Part shown: piece after piece, positions 1 through 7,777 of the stretch
Layout: each line of letters begins with the position of its first letter
How positions within the stretch are numbered: position 1 is the first letter of the stretch
NCBI GenBank assembly: GCA_025356615.1
Contig: JANXSH010001289.1
Span: 1-12,299, forward strand
DNA from: Planctomycetia bacterium
GTDB taxonomy: Bacteria; Planctomycetota; Planctomycetia; Gemmatales; Gemmataceae
DNA: 12,299 nucleotides
Direction of reading: 5' to 3'
Translations under genes and position numbers: made by a program
Notes under the pieces: generated by a model
What the model saw: only the letters and a program-made list of their open reading frames with translations
Databases searched by the model: none
What the model was told of the DNA's origin: nothing

Positions 1-950
1 CCGCCCTCGACGAGGACGTTCGCGGGCTTGAGGTCGCGGTGGACGAGGCCGTTGTCGTGGGCGAACGCCAGCGCCTCGGCGACCTGCGCGATGAGGGCGA
101 ATATCTCGCCCGCGTCGATCGGCCGGCCGAGTTTCTCGTGGCGTGCCGCCAGATAGCGGAGGAGGTCGCCGCCGGTGACGAACTCGTAGACGAGGTACGG
201 GGTCTCGTGGTCGAGGTCGTAGCCGTAGAGCCGGACGACGCGCGGCGACCAGTCCTCGCCGCCCGCCTTCATGAGGCGCTCGAGGTTGTCGCGCTCGCGG
301 TGCAGCGACTGCGCGAGGCCGGAATCGAGGCAGAACTTGATGGCCAGGGGTAGGTGTTGGAGGCTGCGCGTCGAGGCGCGGTAGACCGCGCCGAAGCCGC
401 CGGTGCCGAGCAGCGCGTCGAGGCGATACGGCGTGCCGGGCACATCGACCCCGACGCGGTAGGGCGGCAAGGTCATCGGCAGGAGCGAGAGGAGTTGTTG
501 CGGCTCCTCGACGGAGATCGTCTGCGGCAGCGAGCGCATGCCGGTGGGCGAGGGCTTGCACAGGGCGCGATCGATCGAGCCGGGCAACAGGGTGAGGTAA
601 CTCAGGGCGAGGTCGCGATCCGCCGGAGCGAGCGGCTCGAGGACGATGCGGTCGAGAATCTCCTCGGCTTGCTGGCGAGCCTCTTCGGGCGTGGTCGCGG
701 CGAGTTCGGCCAGCGCCCTGTCGCGCTCCTCGGGCGGCTGCGTTCGGAACCAGCCGGCCCACTGCTGGACGATGCGACCGCCGAAGAAGTTGATGACCTT
801 CTCGACGCTCTGGCCGACAGCCAAGCCGACCATGCCGCCCACGACACCCCCGTCGGGACCACCCGCGAGGGCACCCGCGCAGCCCCCCAGGACCGGGACG
901 ATCCCCTCGGTGGCGAGAGCGAGTAACATTCCGCGACGTGGCTCAGGCAT
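1..950 (-). CDS. Ser/Thr protein kinase, N-terminal part (truncated at left window edge)
   Basis: This gene reads leftwards off the window; 316 codons are visible with no stop. The kinase core is clear: glycine loop GTGGFG at residues 182-187 followed by AVYRA, the ATP-binding lysine in AIKF (K205), and the catalytic loop HRDLKPAN at 304-311. The DFG, APE and everything downstream lie outside the window, so the full architecture is unknown. Residues about 15-48 are glycine-rich (GGCAGALAGG, GGVVGGMVG) and resemble a glycine-zipper or membrane-inserting segment. A charged helical stretch with PPEERDRALAEL and TPEEARQQAEE follows at about 65-100. The start at 950 is chosen because the glycine-rich segment is then complete; ATG at 929 (MLLALATEG) is an alternative, and neither has a strong Shine-Dalgarno. 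All visible catalytic residues are intact, so an active Hanks-type kinase is likely. It lies downstream of, and co-directional with, the TPR/DUF3299-like gene, separated by 86 nt holding a palindrome. Confidence 0.88.
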   Translation of the reverse strand, partial: MPEPRRGMLLALATEGIVPVLGGCAGALAGGPDGGVVGGMVGLAVGQSVEKVINFFGGRIVQQWAGWFRTQPPEERDRALAELAATTPEEARQQAEEILDRIVLEPLAPADRDLALSYLTLLPGSIDRALCKPSPTGMRSLPQTISVEEPQQLLSLLPMTLPPYRVGVDVPGTPYRLDALLGTGGFGAVYRASTRSLQHLPLAIKFCLDSGLAQSLHRERDNLERLMKAGGEDWSPRVVRLYGYDLDHETPYLVYEFVTGGDLLRYLAARHEKLGRPIDAGEIFALIAQVAEALAFAHDNGLVHRDLKPANVLVEG

Positions 951-985
951 GGGGGCCTCGGGTGTAGGCGATCAGGGGGGCGCGG

Positions 986-1013
986 AAGCCCACCGGTTGC
1001 AACCGGTGGGCTT
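986..1013. repeat. Perfect 28-bp palindrome
   Basis: The two 14-nt arms are AAGCCCACCGGTTG and its exact reverse complement, with no spacer, so a transcript of either strand could form a long GC-rich hairpin. It sits in the 86-nt spacer between two minus-strand genes, downstream of the TPR/DUF3299-like stop codon and upstream of the kinase start. No U-tract follows on the minus-strand transcript (the next bases are CCGCGCCCCC), so a classical intrinsic terminator is not supported. It may be a dispersed REP-like intergenic element, an mRNA 3'-end stabilising hairpin, or a binding site for a dimeric protein. The perfect symmetry is seen directly; the role is inferred. Confidence 0.85.
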
Positions 1014-1036
1014 GGAGGCGCGAGAGCCTCGTCTCC

Positions 1037-2338
1037 TTATTCGCTCGCTTCCGCGCTGATCTTTGCATCTTTGATCGTATAGAGGAAGTTTTCTGGGTCT
1101 CGGCTGTTCAGCGAGAGCTTGCCCTGCACGCGAACCCGCTCGCGGCGGAAGCGGAACGTCTTGTCGTCGGGCAGTTCGACGAGGACGATGTGGACGAGGT
1201 CCGGCATCTCGCAGTACCAGCAGCCGACGGGGTGTTCGACGAGCAGGAAGGCGACGACATCGGCGTTCTCGCCGAGCGGCTGCATGTAACCGCGGATATC
1301 GACCCGCAGGTCGTCGAGGCCGCGCAGGTGGCGCGCGAACGTGGGCCGCGCCTGGCGATCGATCGTCGTCTCGCCGATCAACTCCCAGGCGAGGGCGTTC
1401 AGCCCCTTCGGGTCGATCGGAGGCAGGGCCGCGAGCGCGAGACGATTGACGAGGGCACGCGACGACTTGGGTTTGAAGAGGAGGGCGTGTTCGCCGTGTT
1501 CCTTCTTCGTGCCCGGCTTCACCGCCTTGGCAAGGGCGTCGGCGGCGGCTCGCATCTGCTTGCGATGCGAAAGGAGGTCAGCGTCACGCAGGCCGAACTC
1601 GGTCACACAGCCGTCCATGATGGCGGCGGCGGTGCCGACATCGCCGCTCGCCCCGGCCACCTCGGCGAGCTGCCAGAGCAGCCGCGCGTCGCCCGGCAAC
1701 CACAGGGCGAGCATCTGGAGCCGACCGACGACCTCGGCGGTGAGCGCCTTCCGCTGGTCGGCGGCGAGTCGGCCCGGCTCGTAGCGCCCGGAGGGGCCGA
1801 CGAACCGCACGCCCGTGAGGTCGTCGAGGGATTGAGTGTTCGCCTTCTCGCCTTGCCGGGAGCGAAGGAGTTTCAGGTGCAGCCGCTCCGCCGGGGCGAG
1901 AGAGGCGGGCGCGAGGCGGACCGACTGCTCGAGCGCCCCGGTGGCCTGGGCGAGTCGTCCTTGCAGGTGCCAGGCGGTCCCGAGGTTGGCGGCGAGGCGG
2001 AAGTGTTTGGGGTTGGCCACCTGCGCGGGCCGGAGGACTTCGACGGCGCGATCGGCGTTGCCGAGGCGAAGGTACAGTCCGCCGAGGTCGGCGGCCTCGT
2101 CGGGGGTGAGCTTGTCCTTCTTCGCGAGGCGCACCGACTCTAGTTCGTAGCGTATTCGCAGCGGCGAGGCCACCGCGCCGGGGCCGGGCTTGACGGCGAT
2201 CTGCCGCAACGCACGCTGGTCGAGCAACAGGCCGCGCCACTGGCACGGCAACTCGGCGAACGTCTCGCCGCTAAAGTGCAGCCCCGCGCGGCACGGCGTC
2301 CCGAAGAGCAGGAGGGCCAGGAATAAAAGACGCGACAT
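1037..2338 (-). CDS. Exported TPR protein with C-terminal DUF3299-like domain
   Basis: The product is a 433-residue protein. Its N-terminus MSRLLFLALLLFGTPCRAG is a plausible Sec signal peptide with cleavage near residue 18; proline before the cysteine argues against a lipobox. Residues about 80-145 contain TPR-like helices (LGGLYLRLGNADRAVEVLRPA, then NLGTAWHLQGRLAQATGALEQ), and about 245-285 another (LLWQLAEVAGASGDVGTAAAI). The C-terminal region, about 350-425, has the pattern I associate with DUF3299: a hydrophobic strand with VDIRGYMQPL, then VVAFLLVEHPVGCWYCEMPD and a VQGKLSL strand. C373 and C376 form a CWYC motif that could bind metal or be redox-active. The ATG at 2338 is chosen because it begins the signal peptide. 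The open frame continues upstream to 3061, but only antisense to the sigma factor gene. It probably acts outside the cytoplasm as a scaffold or binding protein; no enzymatic role is assigned. Confidence 0.85.
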   Translation of the reverse strand: MSRLLFLALLLFGTPCRAGLHFSGETFAELPCQWRGLLLDQRALRQIAVKPGPGAVASPLRIRYELESVRLAKKDKLTPDEAADLGGLYLRLGNADRAVEVLRPAQVANPKHFRLAANLGTAWHLQGRLAQATGALEQSVRLAPASLAPAERLHLKLLRSRQGEKANTQSLDDLTGVRFVGPSGRYEPGRLAADQRKALTAEVVGRLQMLALWLPGDARLLWQLAEVAGASGDVGTAAAIMDGCVTEFGLRDADLLSHRKQMRAAADALAKAVKPGTKKEHGEHALLFKPKSSRALVNRLALAALPPIDPKGLNALAWELIGETTIDRQARPTFARHLRGLDDLRVDIRGYMQPLGENADVVAFLLVEHPVGCWYCEMPDLVHIVLVELPDDKTFRFRRERVRVQGKLSLNSRDPENFLYTIKDAKISAEASE

Positions 2339-2563
2339 AAGGACACTCGGAGGGAGGAAGGGACGGCCTCCTATGAGTCTAGCAGACTTCCCCGAGACTG
2401 TGCCGGTGAAACTATCCGAATCGGGTTCTCTCGCCCCTGAGCCAACCGAGTTGCAGCGACAACCCGCCTCGCGCTGCTCGCCTGGTCCTTCCTGTGACAA
2501 GGGGCCATTTCCCCAGTCCTCCTTTCGGCCCGCCGTCCGGTATATATCTATGTGGGGACGATT
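2339..2563. promoter_or_regulatory. Divergent intergenic region between the TPR/DUF3299-like gene and the sigma factor gene
   Basis: About 225 nt separate the two divergent starts, so promoters for both directions are expected here. A TATATAT stretch at 2541-2547 lies 16 nt ahead of the sigma factor ATG and is AT-rich against its surroundings, so it could be a -10 element giving a very short leader, but I see no convincing -35 at the right distance. I find no clear operator, riboswitch or strong inverted repeat. An open frame with ATG at 2373 crosses this stretch but runs on into the sigma factor gene in another frame and has no credible ribosome site. Confidence 0.35.
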
Positions 2564-3193
2564 ATGGCCATTCCCGAGGACGATGCCGACTTGGTCCTGC
2601 GGGCGAAGGCGGGCGATCAGCAGGCGCTGGCCGAGCTGTTCGCGTGCTACCGCGACCGCCTGGGCAAGCTCGTGCGCATCCGCATGGACCGCCGACTCTA
2701 CGGGCGGATCGACACCTCGGATGTCCTCCAGGACGCCTACCTCGACGCGGCCCGCCGACTGCCGGAATACGTCGCCGCACCTGCGGTCCCCTTCTACCTC
2801 TGGCTGCGCGCCCTGACGGGGCAGCGCCTCGTCGATCTGCACCGCCACCACCTCGGGGCGCAGATGCGCGCGGCGGGTCAGGAGGTCTCGCTCTACCGCG
2901 GCGCGCTGCCGGCGGCGTCCTCGGCCTCGCTGGCGCACCAACTGCTCGGGGGGTGGACCTCGCCGTCCCAGGCCGCCGTCCGCGTCGAGATGCAGTACCG
3001 TTTGCAAGAGGCACTCAATAGTATGGACCCTATGGACCGTGAGGTCTTGGTGCTGCGCCACTTCGAGGAACTGACCAACGTCGAAACGTCCGAAGTCCTC
3101 GGCATCGAGACCTCGGCCGCCAGCAAGCGCTACATCCGCGCGATACGCCGACTCAAGGCGATCCTGGAAGCCGTGCCCGGATTCTTCGAGTGA
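2564..3193 (+). CDS. ECF-type RNA polymerase sigma factor (planctomycete type)
   Basis: The product is a 209-residue sigma-70 family protein with only regions 2 and 4, the ECF layout. Region 2 covers about residues 20-102 and contains DTSDVLQDAYLDAARR (50-65), the counterpart of the core-binding and -10 melting segment, then FYLWLRALTGQRLVDLHRHH. Region 4 covers about 145-203 and includes PMDREVLVLRHFEELTNVET and the helix-turn-helix that binds -35 elements (SEVLGIETSAASKRYIRAI). A variable linker lies between, at about 104-140. The ATG at 2564 is preferred, with GGGGA seven bases upstream; an in-frame GTG at 2552 would add four residues. It is followed 20 nt later by the large kinase gene, so the two are probably co-transcribed, and the kinase may control this sigma factor by phosphorylation in place of a classical anti-sigma factor. 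That link is inferred; no anti-sigma gene is visible nearby. Confidence 0.93.
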   Translation: MAIPEDDADLVLRAKAGDQQALAELFACYRDRLGKLVRIRMDRRLYGRIDTSDVLQDAYLDAARRLPEYVAAPAVPFYLWLRALTGQRLVDLHRHHLGAQMRAAGQEVSLYRGALPAASSASLAHQLLGGWTSPSQAAVRVEMQYRLQEALNSMDPMDREVLVLRHFEELTNVETSEVLGIETSAASKRYIRAIRRLKAILEAVPGFFE

Positions 3194-3199
3194 ACAGGT

Positions 3200-3205
3200 G
3201 GAGGA
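3200..3205 (+). promoter_or_regulatory. Shine-Dalgarno of the large kinase gene
   Basis: GGAGGA lies eight nucleotides before ATG 3214. It decides the start against the in-frame GTG at 3190, which would overlap the sigma factor stop codon and lacks such a site. Confidence 0.75.
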
Positions 3206-3213
3206 AGCCTCCC

Positions 3214-6200
3214 ATGCCTTCGTCCGATTCAGCCCAGGACGTCTTGCTCGAACGGCTCGCCGCCGAGTTCGTCGAGCGGCACCGCGCGGGGGAGCGCCCG
3301 CCGCTGAGCGAATTCGTCCAGCGACACCCCGAGCTGTCGGCGGACATCCGCGACCTGTTCCCCGCCCTGGTGCAGATCGAGCAACTCAAGCCGGCCGCCG
3401 ACCTGACCGGGGAGTTCGAGCCGGAGGGCGTCGCCGGCGGCGAGTCGGGGCCGGACCGTCTCGGCGACTACCGCATCCTGCGCGAGGTGGGCCGGGGCGG
3501 CATGGGCGTGGTATACGAGGCGGAGCAGGAGTCCCTCGGGCGACACGTCGCGCTGAAGGTGTTGCCCCCCTCGGCGCTGCTGAACCCGACGTACCTGGAG
3601 CGGTTCCGCCGCGAGGCGAAGGCGGCCGCGCGCCTGCACCACACGAACATCGTGCCCGTCTTCGGCACGGGCGAGCACGGAGGCGTGCCGTTCTACGCCA
3701 TGCAGTTCATCCGGGGCGAGGGGCTGGACCGGGTGCTGGCCGACGTTCGCCGCCTGCGCCGGGGCAAGGCGGAGGCGAGCGAGGAGGGCGAGCCGGGGGT
3801 GGCGCACAGCCTGCTGACGGGCCTGTTCTCCCCGGCGACGGTAACGGGGTCGGGCGAGCCGATCCATCGCCCCGCCCCGTCGGTCTCGACTTCGGGGCTG
3901 TCGGCTACGGGGCCGGACGGGGAATACTTCCGTGGGGTGGCGCGGATCGGGGTGCAGGTGGCCGAGGGATTGGCCTACGCGCATCGGCAGGGGGTCTTAC
4001 ACCGGGACATCAAGCCGTCGAACCTGTTGTTGGACATGGCGGGGACGGTGTGGATCACGGACTTCGGCCTCGCCAAGGCGGAGGGGGCGGGGGAGCTGAC
4101 GCAGACGGGCGACATCGTGGGGACGATCCGGTACATGGCACCGGAGCGGTTCGAGGGTAGCTCACTGCCGCAAGGCGACGTGTACGCCCTCGGGCTGACG
4201 CTGTACGAACTGATGACGCTGCGGCCCGCGTTCGACGACACGAACAAGGCGAAACTAATCGAGCGGATGCTGCACGAGCCGCCGGTGCCCCCGCGTAAGG
4301 TGGACCCGCGTATCCCGCGCGACCTCGAGACGGTGGTGCTGAAGTGCCTGGCCAAGGATCCGCGCGAGAGGTACGCGACGGCAGACGCCCTCGCGGAAGA
4401 CTTGGGACGCTTCCTCGCCGACCGCCCCATCCGGGCGAGGCGCATCTCCACGACCGAGCAGGTCTGGCGCTGGTGCCGGCGCAACCCCGCCGTGGCTTCG
4501 CTGTCGGGGTTCGTCTTCCTGTTGACGACCGGGCTGGCCCTGGTCTTCGGCATCGGCAGCGCCCGCCTCTCGTCGGCGCTGGGCGACCTCTCGTCGGCGC
4601 TGGGCGACGCCCACCACAACCTGGAACGGGCCGAACAGGCCGAGCGGCGGGCCAGACTGCGCGAGGCCGAGGCGCTCATCGGGGAGGCGCACGGCATCCG
4701 CCAGAGTCGGCGCGAGGGCCAGCGCTTCGCCGCCCTCGCCGCGCTGGGTAAGGCCGCGACCATCGGGCGGGAACTCGAGCAACCCGAGGAGTGGTTCACC
4801 CGCCTGCGGAACGAGGCGATCGCCGCGATCGCGCTGCCGGACCTGCACATCACCAAGGAATGGGCCGCCTCCGGGGACGAAACCGCCTTCGCCGTCTCCG
4901 GCGACCAGCGTGTGTGGGCGCGCTCGGACGCCAAGGGTGTCGTGAGCGTGCGGAGTACGGCCGACGGCCGCGAAATCGGCTCCCTCCCTGGAGGCGGCGG
5001 GCCCGGCCTCCTCTACCTGAGTCACGACGGGAAGGAAGTCGTACAATTTACCGCCCTCCCTGCGATTCGGAGCCAGACGGCCCACCTCTGGGCCGTCGAA
5101 GAGGGCGGCTCGCGCGAGCGCTTTCGCGCCGCGGGCGTGGATCATGTGGCCTTCATGGAAAGCGGGCAGGGGCGGCGGGTCGTCCTCGCCCACTCTAACG
5201 GGGCGATGAGCGTCTACTCGCTCGCGAGCGGGAAGAAGATCGGCACCTTCGAGGCGGCGGACATTCGCTTCTCGCCCCGGCTTGCTGCCCACCCCCAGGA
5301 ACCCCTCGTCGCCGTGAGCTCCTACGCCTCGCGCTACGTCGAGGTGCGGAACATCCAGACGGGGCAGGTGGTCTGCAAGGAACTCCCGCCCTGGCGCGGC
5401 GGCAGTCGCTGCGCCTGGCACCCCGGCGGCAAGTACCTCTGCGTCTGCGTCTCGGACGCCCTGGTGGAGGGGACCGGGGTCCGCGTGTATCGGTTCGACA
5501 AGGCCGCGGGGAAGTTGCACTACCTGCGCACGATCCCGTGCGGGCACGGCGAGACCAGGCTGTGCTTCCACCCCACCGGCGACCGCTTCTTCGCGACCGG
5601 GTGGAACGCGACCGTAACGCTCTGGGACTTCTGGGCCGGGCGAGAACTGTTCCAGACTCGGACCGGGTCGCAAGGCGAATCGCTCGCCGTCTCGGTGACT
5701 CCCGACGCGGACACGCTCGCCCTGGCGATCTTGCCGGAGCGCCGGGGCGTCGGCGTCTGGTCGTTCGCCGACGCGCGCGAGTACCGCGCCATCAAGCCGA
5801 CGGCCAAGACGGCCCCGCTGTCGTTCGCGATCCACCCCACGGGCCGGCTGGCCGCGCAGAACAGTTCCGACGGGTTGCGCCTGTTCGACCTGACGACCGG
5901 GTCCGAGGTCGCCTTCGTCCCCACCAACAAGGAGCAGCAGAATTCCGAGTTCTTCGGACGCCTGTGCTTCGACGCGAAGGGGACGCTGTACACCAACGGT
6001 CGCGCCGGCCTGTTCGTATGGCCGGTCACGCCCAACCCGAACGGACCCGGCAAGTGGACCCTCGGCCCCCCGCGTCGCCTGCTGTTCAATCCGGGCATCA
6101 ACGGCGTCTCCGCCAGCGCCGACGGCAAGGTGGTCGCCCAGGCGATGTACACGGGCTACGGCATGGCGCAGTACGCCGGCGGGTGGATCCTGCACCCGGA

Positions 6201-7689
6201 CTCGCCGACCCCTCGCAGGGTCGAAGCCGGGATCGGCCTTCGCACGACGGGCGTGAGTTCGGACGGCAAGTGGGTCGCACTGACGATCCAAAACGGGCCG
6301 GTCCTGGTCTACGAGGCCGCGACCGGCCGCAAGGTTTGGCAGACGAAAGACGGCGCCGATTGGGGCCGGTTCAGTCCCGACGGTCGGCTGCTGCTAGCCG
6401 GGGCGGCGAAGGGGCGGGCCTACCGGGTAGGCACCTGGGAGCCGGGGCCGGAACTCGGCCCCGGAACAGCCTACGACTGCACCCCCGACAACTCCCTCGC
6501 GGTCCTGGGTCTGCCCAACGGCGTCTACCGCCTGGTCGAACTGGCGACGGGGCGAGAGGTGGCCCGGCTCGAGGACCCGGACCGGGTCGCGGCGGAGGCG
6601 CGGTTCACCCCCGACGGCACCCGCCTCGTGGTGCAGGCACCCGACGGGCTGCGCGTCTGGGACTTGCGGCTCGTGCGCCGGGGACTGACCCGACTCGGCC
6701 TCGACTGGGACGCGCCGCCCTACCCCGACGAGAAGCCGGGTGCCCCCTTCGTCGATCCGGTCGAGGTCACGGTCATCGGCGCGGAGCTGGCGACCGATTC
6801 CCGGAAGCGCGCGGAATGGGAGCGGAACCGGGCCGTCAACACGCTGTTGAGCAAGCCGCTGGACCCGGACGCCCACTACACCATCGGCAGGTTCGACCTG
6901 GACACCGACCAGAACCAGCTCGCCTACTTCCACTTCTCGATGGCCCTGTCCTCGCGTCCCAATTTCACCGAGGCGCTCTACTACCGCGTCCGGGCCGCCT
7001 ACCGCGCGAAACGCTGGGCCGACACCATCGCCGACGCGACGCGCTACTTGAGGCGGACCCCGGACGACATCGGCACGCGGATCTTACGCGCCGACGCTTG
7101 CAGGCAAACGAAACGTTACGAGGAGGCTCTCCAGGACTACTCGGCGGTGATCGAGCGCTACCCCAAGGATCCGCTCCTGTACGACAGCCGGGCCGAGTGC
7201 TACGAAGCCCTGAAGAAGCCCGACCTCGCCAAGGCGGACCGCGACGAGGCGATCCAACTCGAGCCGCTCGACCCGGCGACGATGAACAGCCGTGCCTGGC
7301 GGCTCTTGACCGGCCCGGTCGGCCAACGCGACCCGGTCCGCGCATGGGGCCTGGTCCGGGAGGCCGTCCGACTCCGTCCGGGGGAGGCCAAGTACCTCGA
7401 GACCCTCGGCGTGGCCCAGTACCGCAACGGCCAGTACGAGGAGGCGAGGGCGACGCTCGAGAAGAGCCTCGCGGCCAGTAAAGGCGACCGCGACGGCATC
7501 GACCTGTTCTTCCTGGCGATGTGCCACGCCAAGTCCTCCGACGCCGCCAAAGCGAAGGACTGTTTCGACCGCGCCGTGCGGTGGGTCGAGGCGAAGAAAG
7601 ACCTGTCCGCCCAACACGTCGAGGAACTGAAGGCGTTCCGCGCGGAGGCGGAGGAGGTGTTGAGCAAGTTGCCCGGCAAGAAGAAATGA
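3214..7689 (+). CDS. Large membrane Ser/Thr protein kinase with WD40-like beta-propeller and TPR regions
   Basis: The product is 1491 residues. After an N-terminal segment (about 10-55; FVERHRAGERPPLSEFVQRHPEL), common in planctomycete kinases, comes the kinase domain at about 85-400: glycine loop GRGGMG (93-98), VALK lysine K115, HRDIKPSN (263-270), DFG (283-285) and APE (309-311). All catalytic residues are present. An insert rich in Ser, Pro and Gly separates the hinge region from helix E (about 175-230). A transmembrane helix lies at about 427-449, followed by a charged helical, probably coiled-coil stretch (about 450-500). From about 540 to 1165 there are repeated beta-propeller strands ending in motifs such as VTLWDFWAGRELF, LRLFDLTTGSEV, VLVYEAATGRKVW and LRVWDLRL. 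TPR helices fill about 1230-1485 (ALYYRVRAAYRAKRWADTI, YEEALQDYSAVIERYP, YLETLGVAQYRNGQYEEAR). The kinase half should be cytoplasmic and the propeller/TPR half on the other side of the membrane, sensing or scaffolding. The preceding sigma factor gene is a likely partner; substrates are unknown. Confidence 0.93.
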   Translation: MPSSDSAQDVLLERLAAEFVERHRAGERPPLSEFVQRHPELSADIRDLFPALVQIEQLKPAADLTGEFEPEGVAGGESGPDRLGDYRILREVGRGGMGVVYEAEQESLGRHVALKVLPPSALLNPTYLERFRREAKAAARLHHTNIVPVFGTGEHGGVPFYAMQFIRGEGLDRVLADVRRLRRGKAEASEEGEPGVAHSLLTGLFSPATVTGSGEPIHRPAPSVSTSGLSATGPDGEYFRGVARIGVQVAEGLAYAHRQGVLHRDIKPSNLLLDMAGTVWITDFGLAKAEGAGELTQTGDIVGTIRYMAPERFEGSSLPQGDVYALGLTLYELMTLRPAFDDTNKAKLIERMLHEPPVPPRKVDPRIPRDLETVVLKCLAKDPRERYATADALAEDLGRFLADRPIRARRISTTEQVWRWCRRNPAVASLSGFVFLLTTGLALVFGIGSARLSSALGDLSSALGDAHHNLERAEQAERRARLREAEALIGEAHGIRQSRREGQRFAALAALGKAATIGRELEQPEEWFTRLRNEAIAAIALPDLHITKEWAASGDETAFAVSGDQRVWARSDAKGVVSVRSTADGREIGSLPGGGGPGLLYLSHDGKEVVQFTALPAIRSQTAHLWAVEEGGSRERFRAAGVDHVAFMESGQGRRVVLAHSNGAMSVYSLASGKKIGTFEAADIRFSPRLAAHPQEPLVAVSSYASRYVEVRNIQTGQVVCKELPPWRGGSRCAWHPGGKYLCVCVSDALVEGTGVRVYRFDKAAGKLHYLRTIPCGHGETRLCFHPTGDRFFATGWNATVTLWDFWAGRELFQTRTGSQGESLAVSVTPDADTLALAILPERRGVGVWSFADAREYRAIKPTAKTAPLSFAIHPTGRLAAQNSSDGLRLFDLTTGSEVAFVPTNKEQQNSEFFGRLCFDAKGTLYTNGRAGLFVWPVTPNPNGPGKWTLGPPRRLLFNPGINGVSASADGKVVAQAMYTGYGMAQYAGGWILHPDSPTPRRVEAGIGLRTTGVSSDGKWVALTIQNGPVLVYEAATGRKVWQTKDGADWGRFSPDGRLLLAGAAKGRAYRVGTWEPGPELGPGTAYDCTPDNSLAVLGLPNGVYRLVELATGREVARLEDPDRVAAEARFTPDGTRLVVQAPDGLRVWDLRLVRRGLTRLGLDWDAPPYPDEKPGAPFVDPVEVTVIGAELATDSRKRAEWERNRAVNTLLSKPLDPDAHYTIGRFDLDTDQNQLAYFHFSMALSSRPNFTEALYYRVRAAYRAKRWADTIADATRYLRRTPDDIGTRILRADACRQTKRYEEALQDYSAVIERYPKDPLLYDSRAECYEALKKPDLAKADRDEAIQLEPLDPATMNSRAWRLLTGPVGQRDPVRAWGLVREAVRLRPGEAKYLETLGVAQYRNGQYEEARATLEKSLAASKGDRDGIDLFFLAMCHAKSSDAAKAKDCFDRAVRWVEAKKDLSAQHVEELKAFRAEAEEVLSKLPGKKK
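4566..4607 (+). repeat. 21-bp perfect tandem duplication inside the large kinase gene
   Basis: Two identical 21-nt units (4566-4586 and 4587-4607) follow each other without spacer. Translated, they give LSSALGD twice, residues 452-458 and 459-465, just after the transmembrane helix. Seven residues is exactly one coiled-coil heptad, so the duplication keeps frame and helical register and lengthens the juxtamembrane helix by one heptad. Identity at the third codon positions indicates a recent duplication. Confidence 0.9.
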
Positions 7690-7777
7690 ATGGGACACGG
7701 GTCGAACGGGATAGGCGGATCGGGAGGAGTGGATTTGGTACGATCTGTATCCGTCCGTCTCATCCGCGTTGCATTCT
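7690..7777. other. Convergent intergenic spacer
   Basis: These 88 nt lie between the 3' ends of the large kinase (plus) and the lipid enzyme (minus). A two-way terminator would be expected, but I find only a weak short hairpin candidate near 7737-7752 (GGTAC against GTATCC with a bulge) and no T-tract. No gene is seen. Confidence 0.5.

Noticed and set aside
986..1013. Palindrome read as an intrinsic terminator
   Set aside because: No T-tract follows on either strand, so only a hairpin or repeat is supported.
1190..2143. 317-codon plus-strand open frame opposite the TPR/DUF3299-like gene
   Set aside because: It is the antisense shadow of a protein with signal peptide, TPR helices and a conserved C-terminal domain.
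2541..2547. TATATAT as a firm -10 promoter element
   Set aside because: No acceptable -35 partner at the expected distance; kept only as a remark in the intergenic entry.
2339..3061. Upstream extension of the TPR/DUF3299-like reading frame to 3061, adding about 240 residues
   Set aside because: The extension lies antisense to the sigma factor gene and is low-complexity Arg/Gly/Val sequence; the ATG at 2338 begins a clean signal peptide.
4255..6291. 678-codon open frame on the minus strand inside the large kinase gene
   Set aside because: It is antisense to clear kinase and beta-propeller coding sequence, rich in Arg, Gly, Ala and Val, and has no recognisable motif; it is a by-product of high GC.
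5538..7481. 647-codon plus-strand open frame in another frame of the large kinase gene
   Set aside because: Arg/Pro/Gly-rich translation with no motifs, fully overlapped by the WD40-like and TPR coding frame.
7690..7777. Bidirectional terminator between the convergent genes
   Set aside because: Only a short bulged hairpin and no T-tract could be found.
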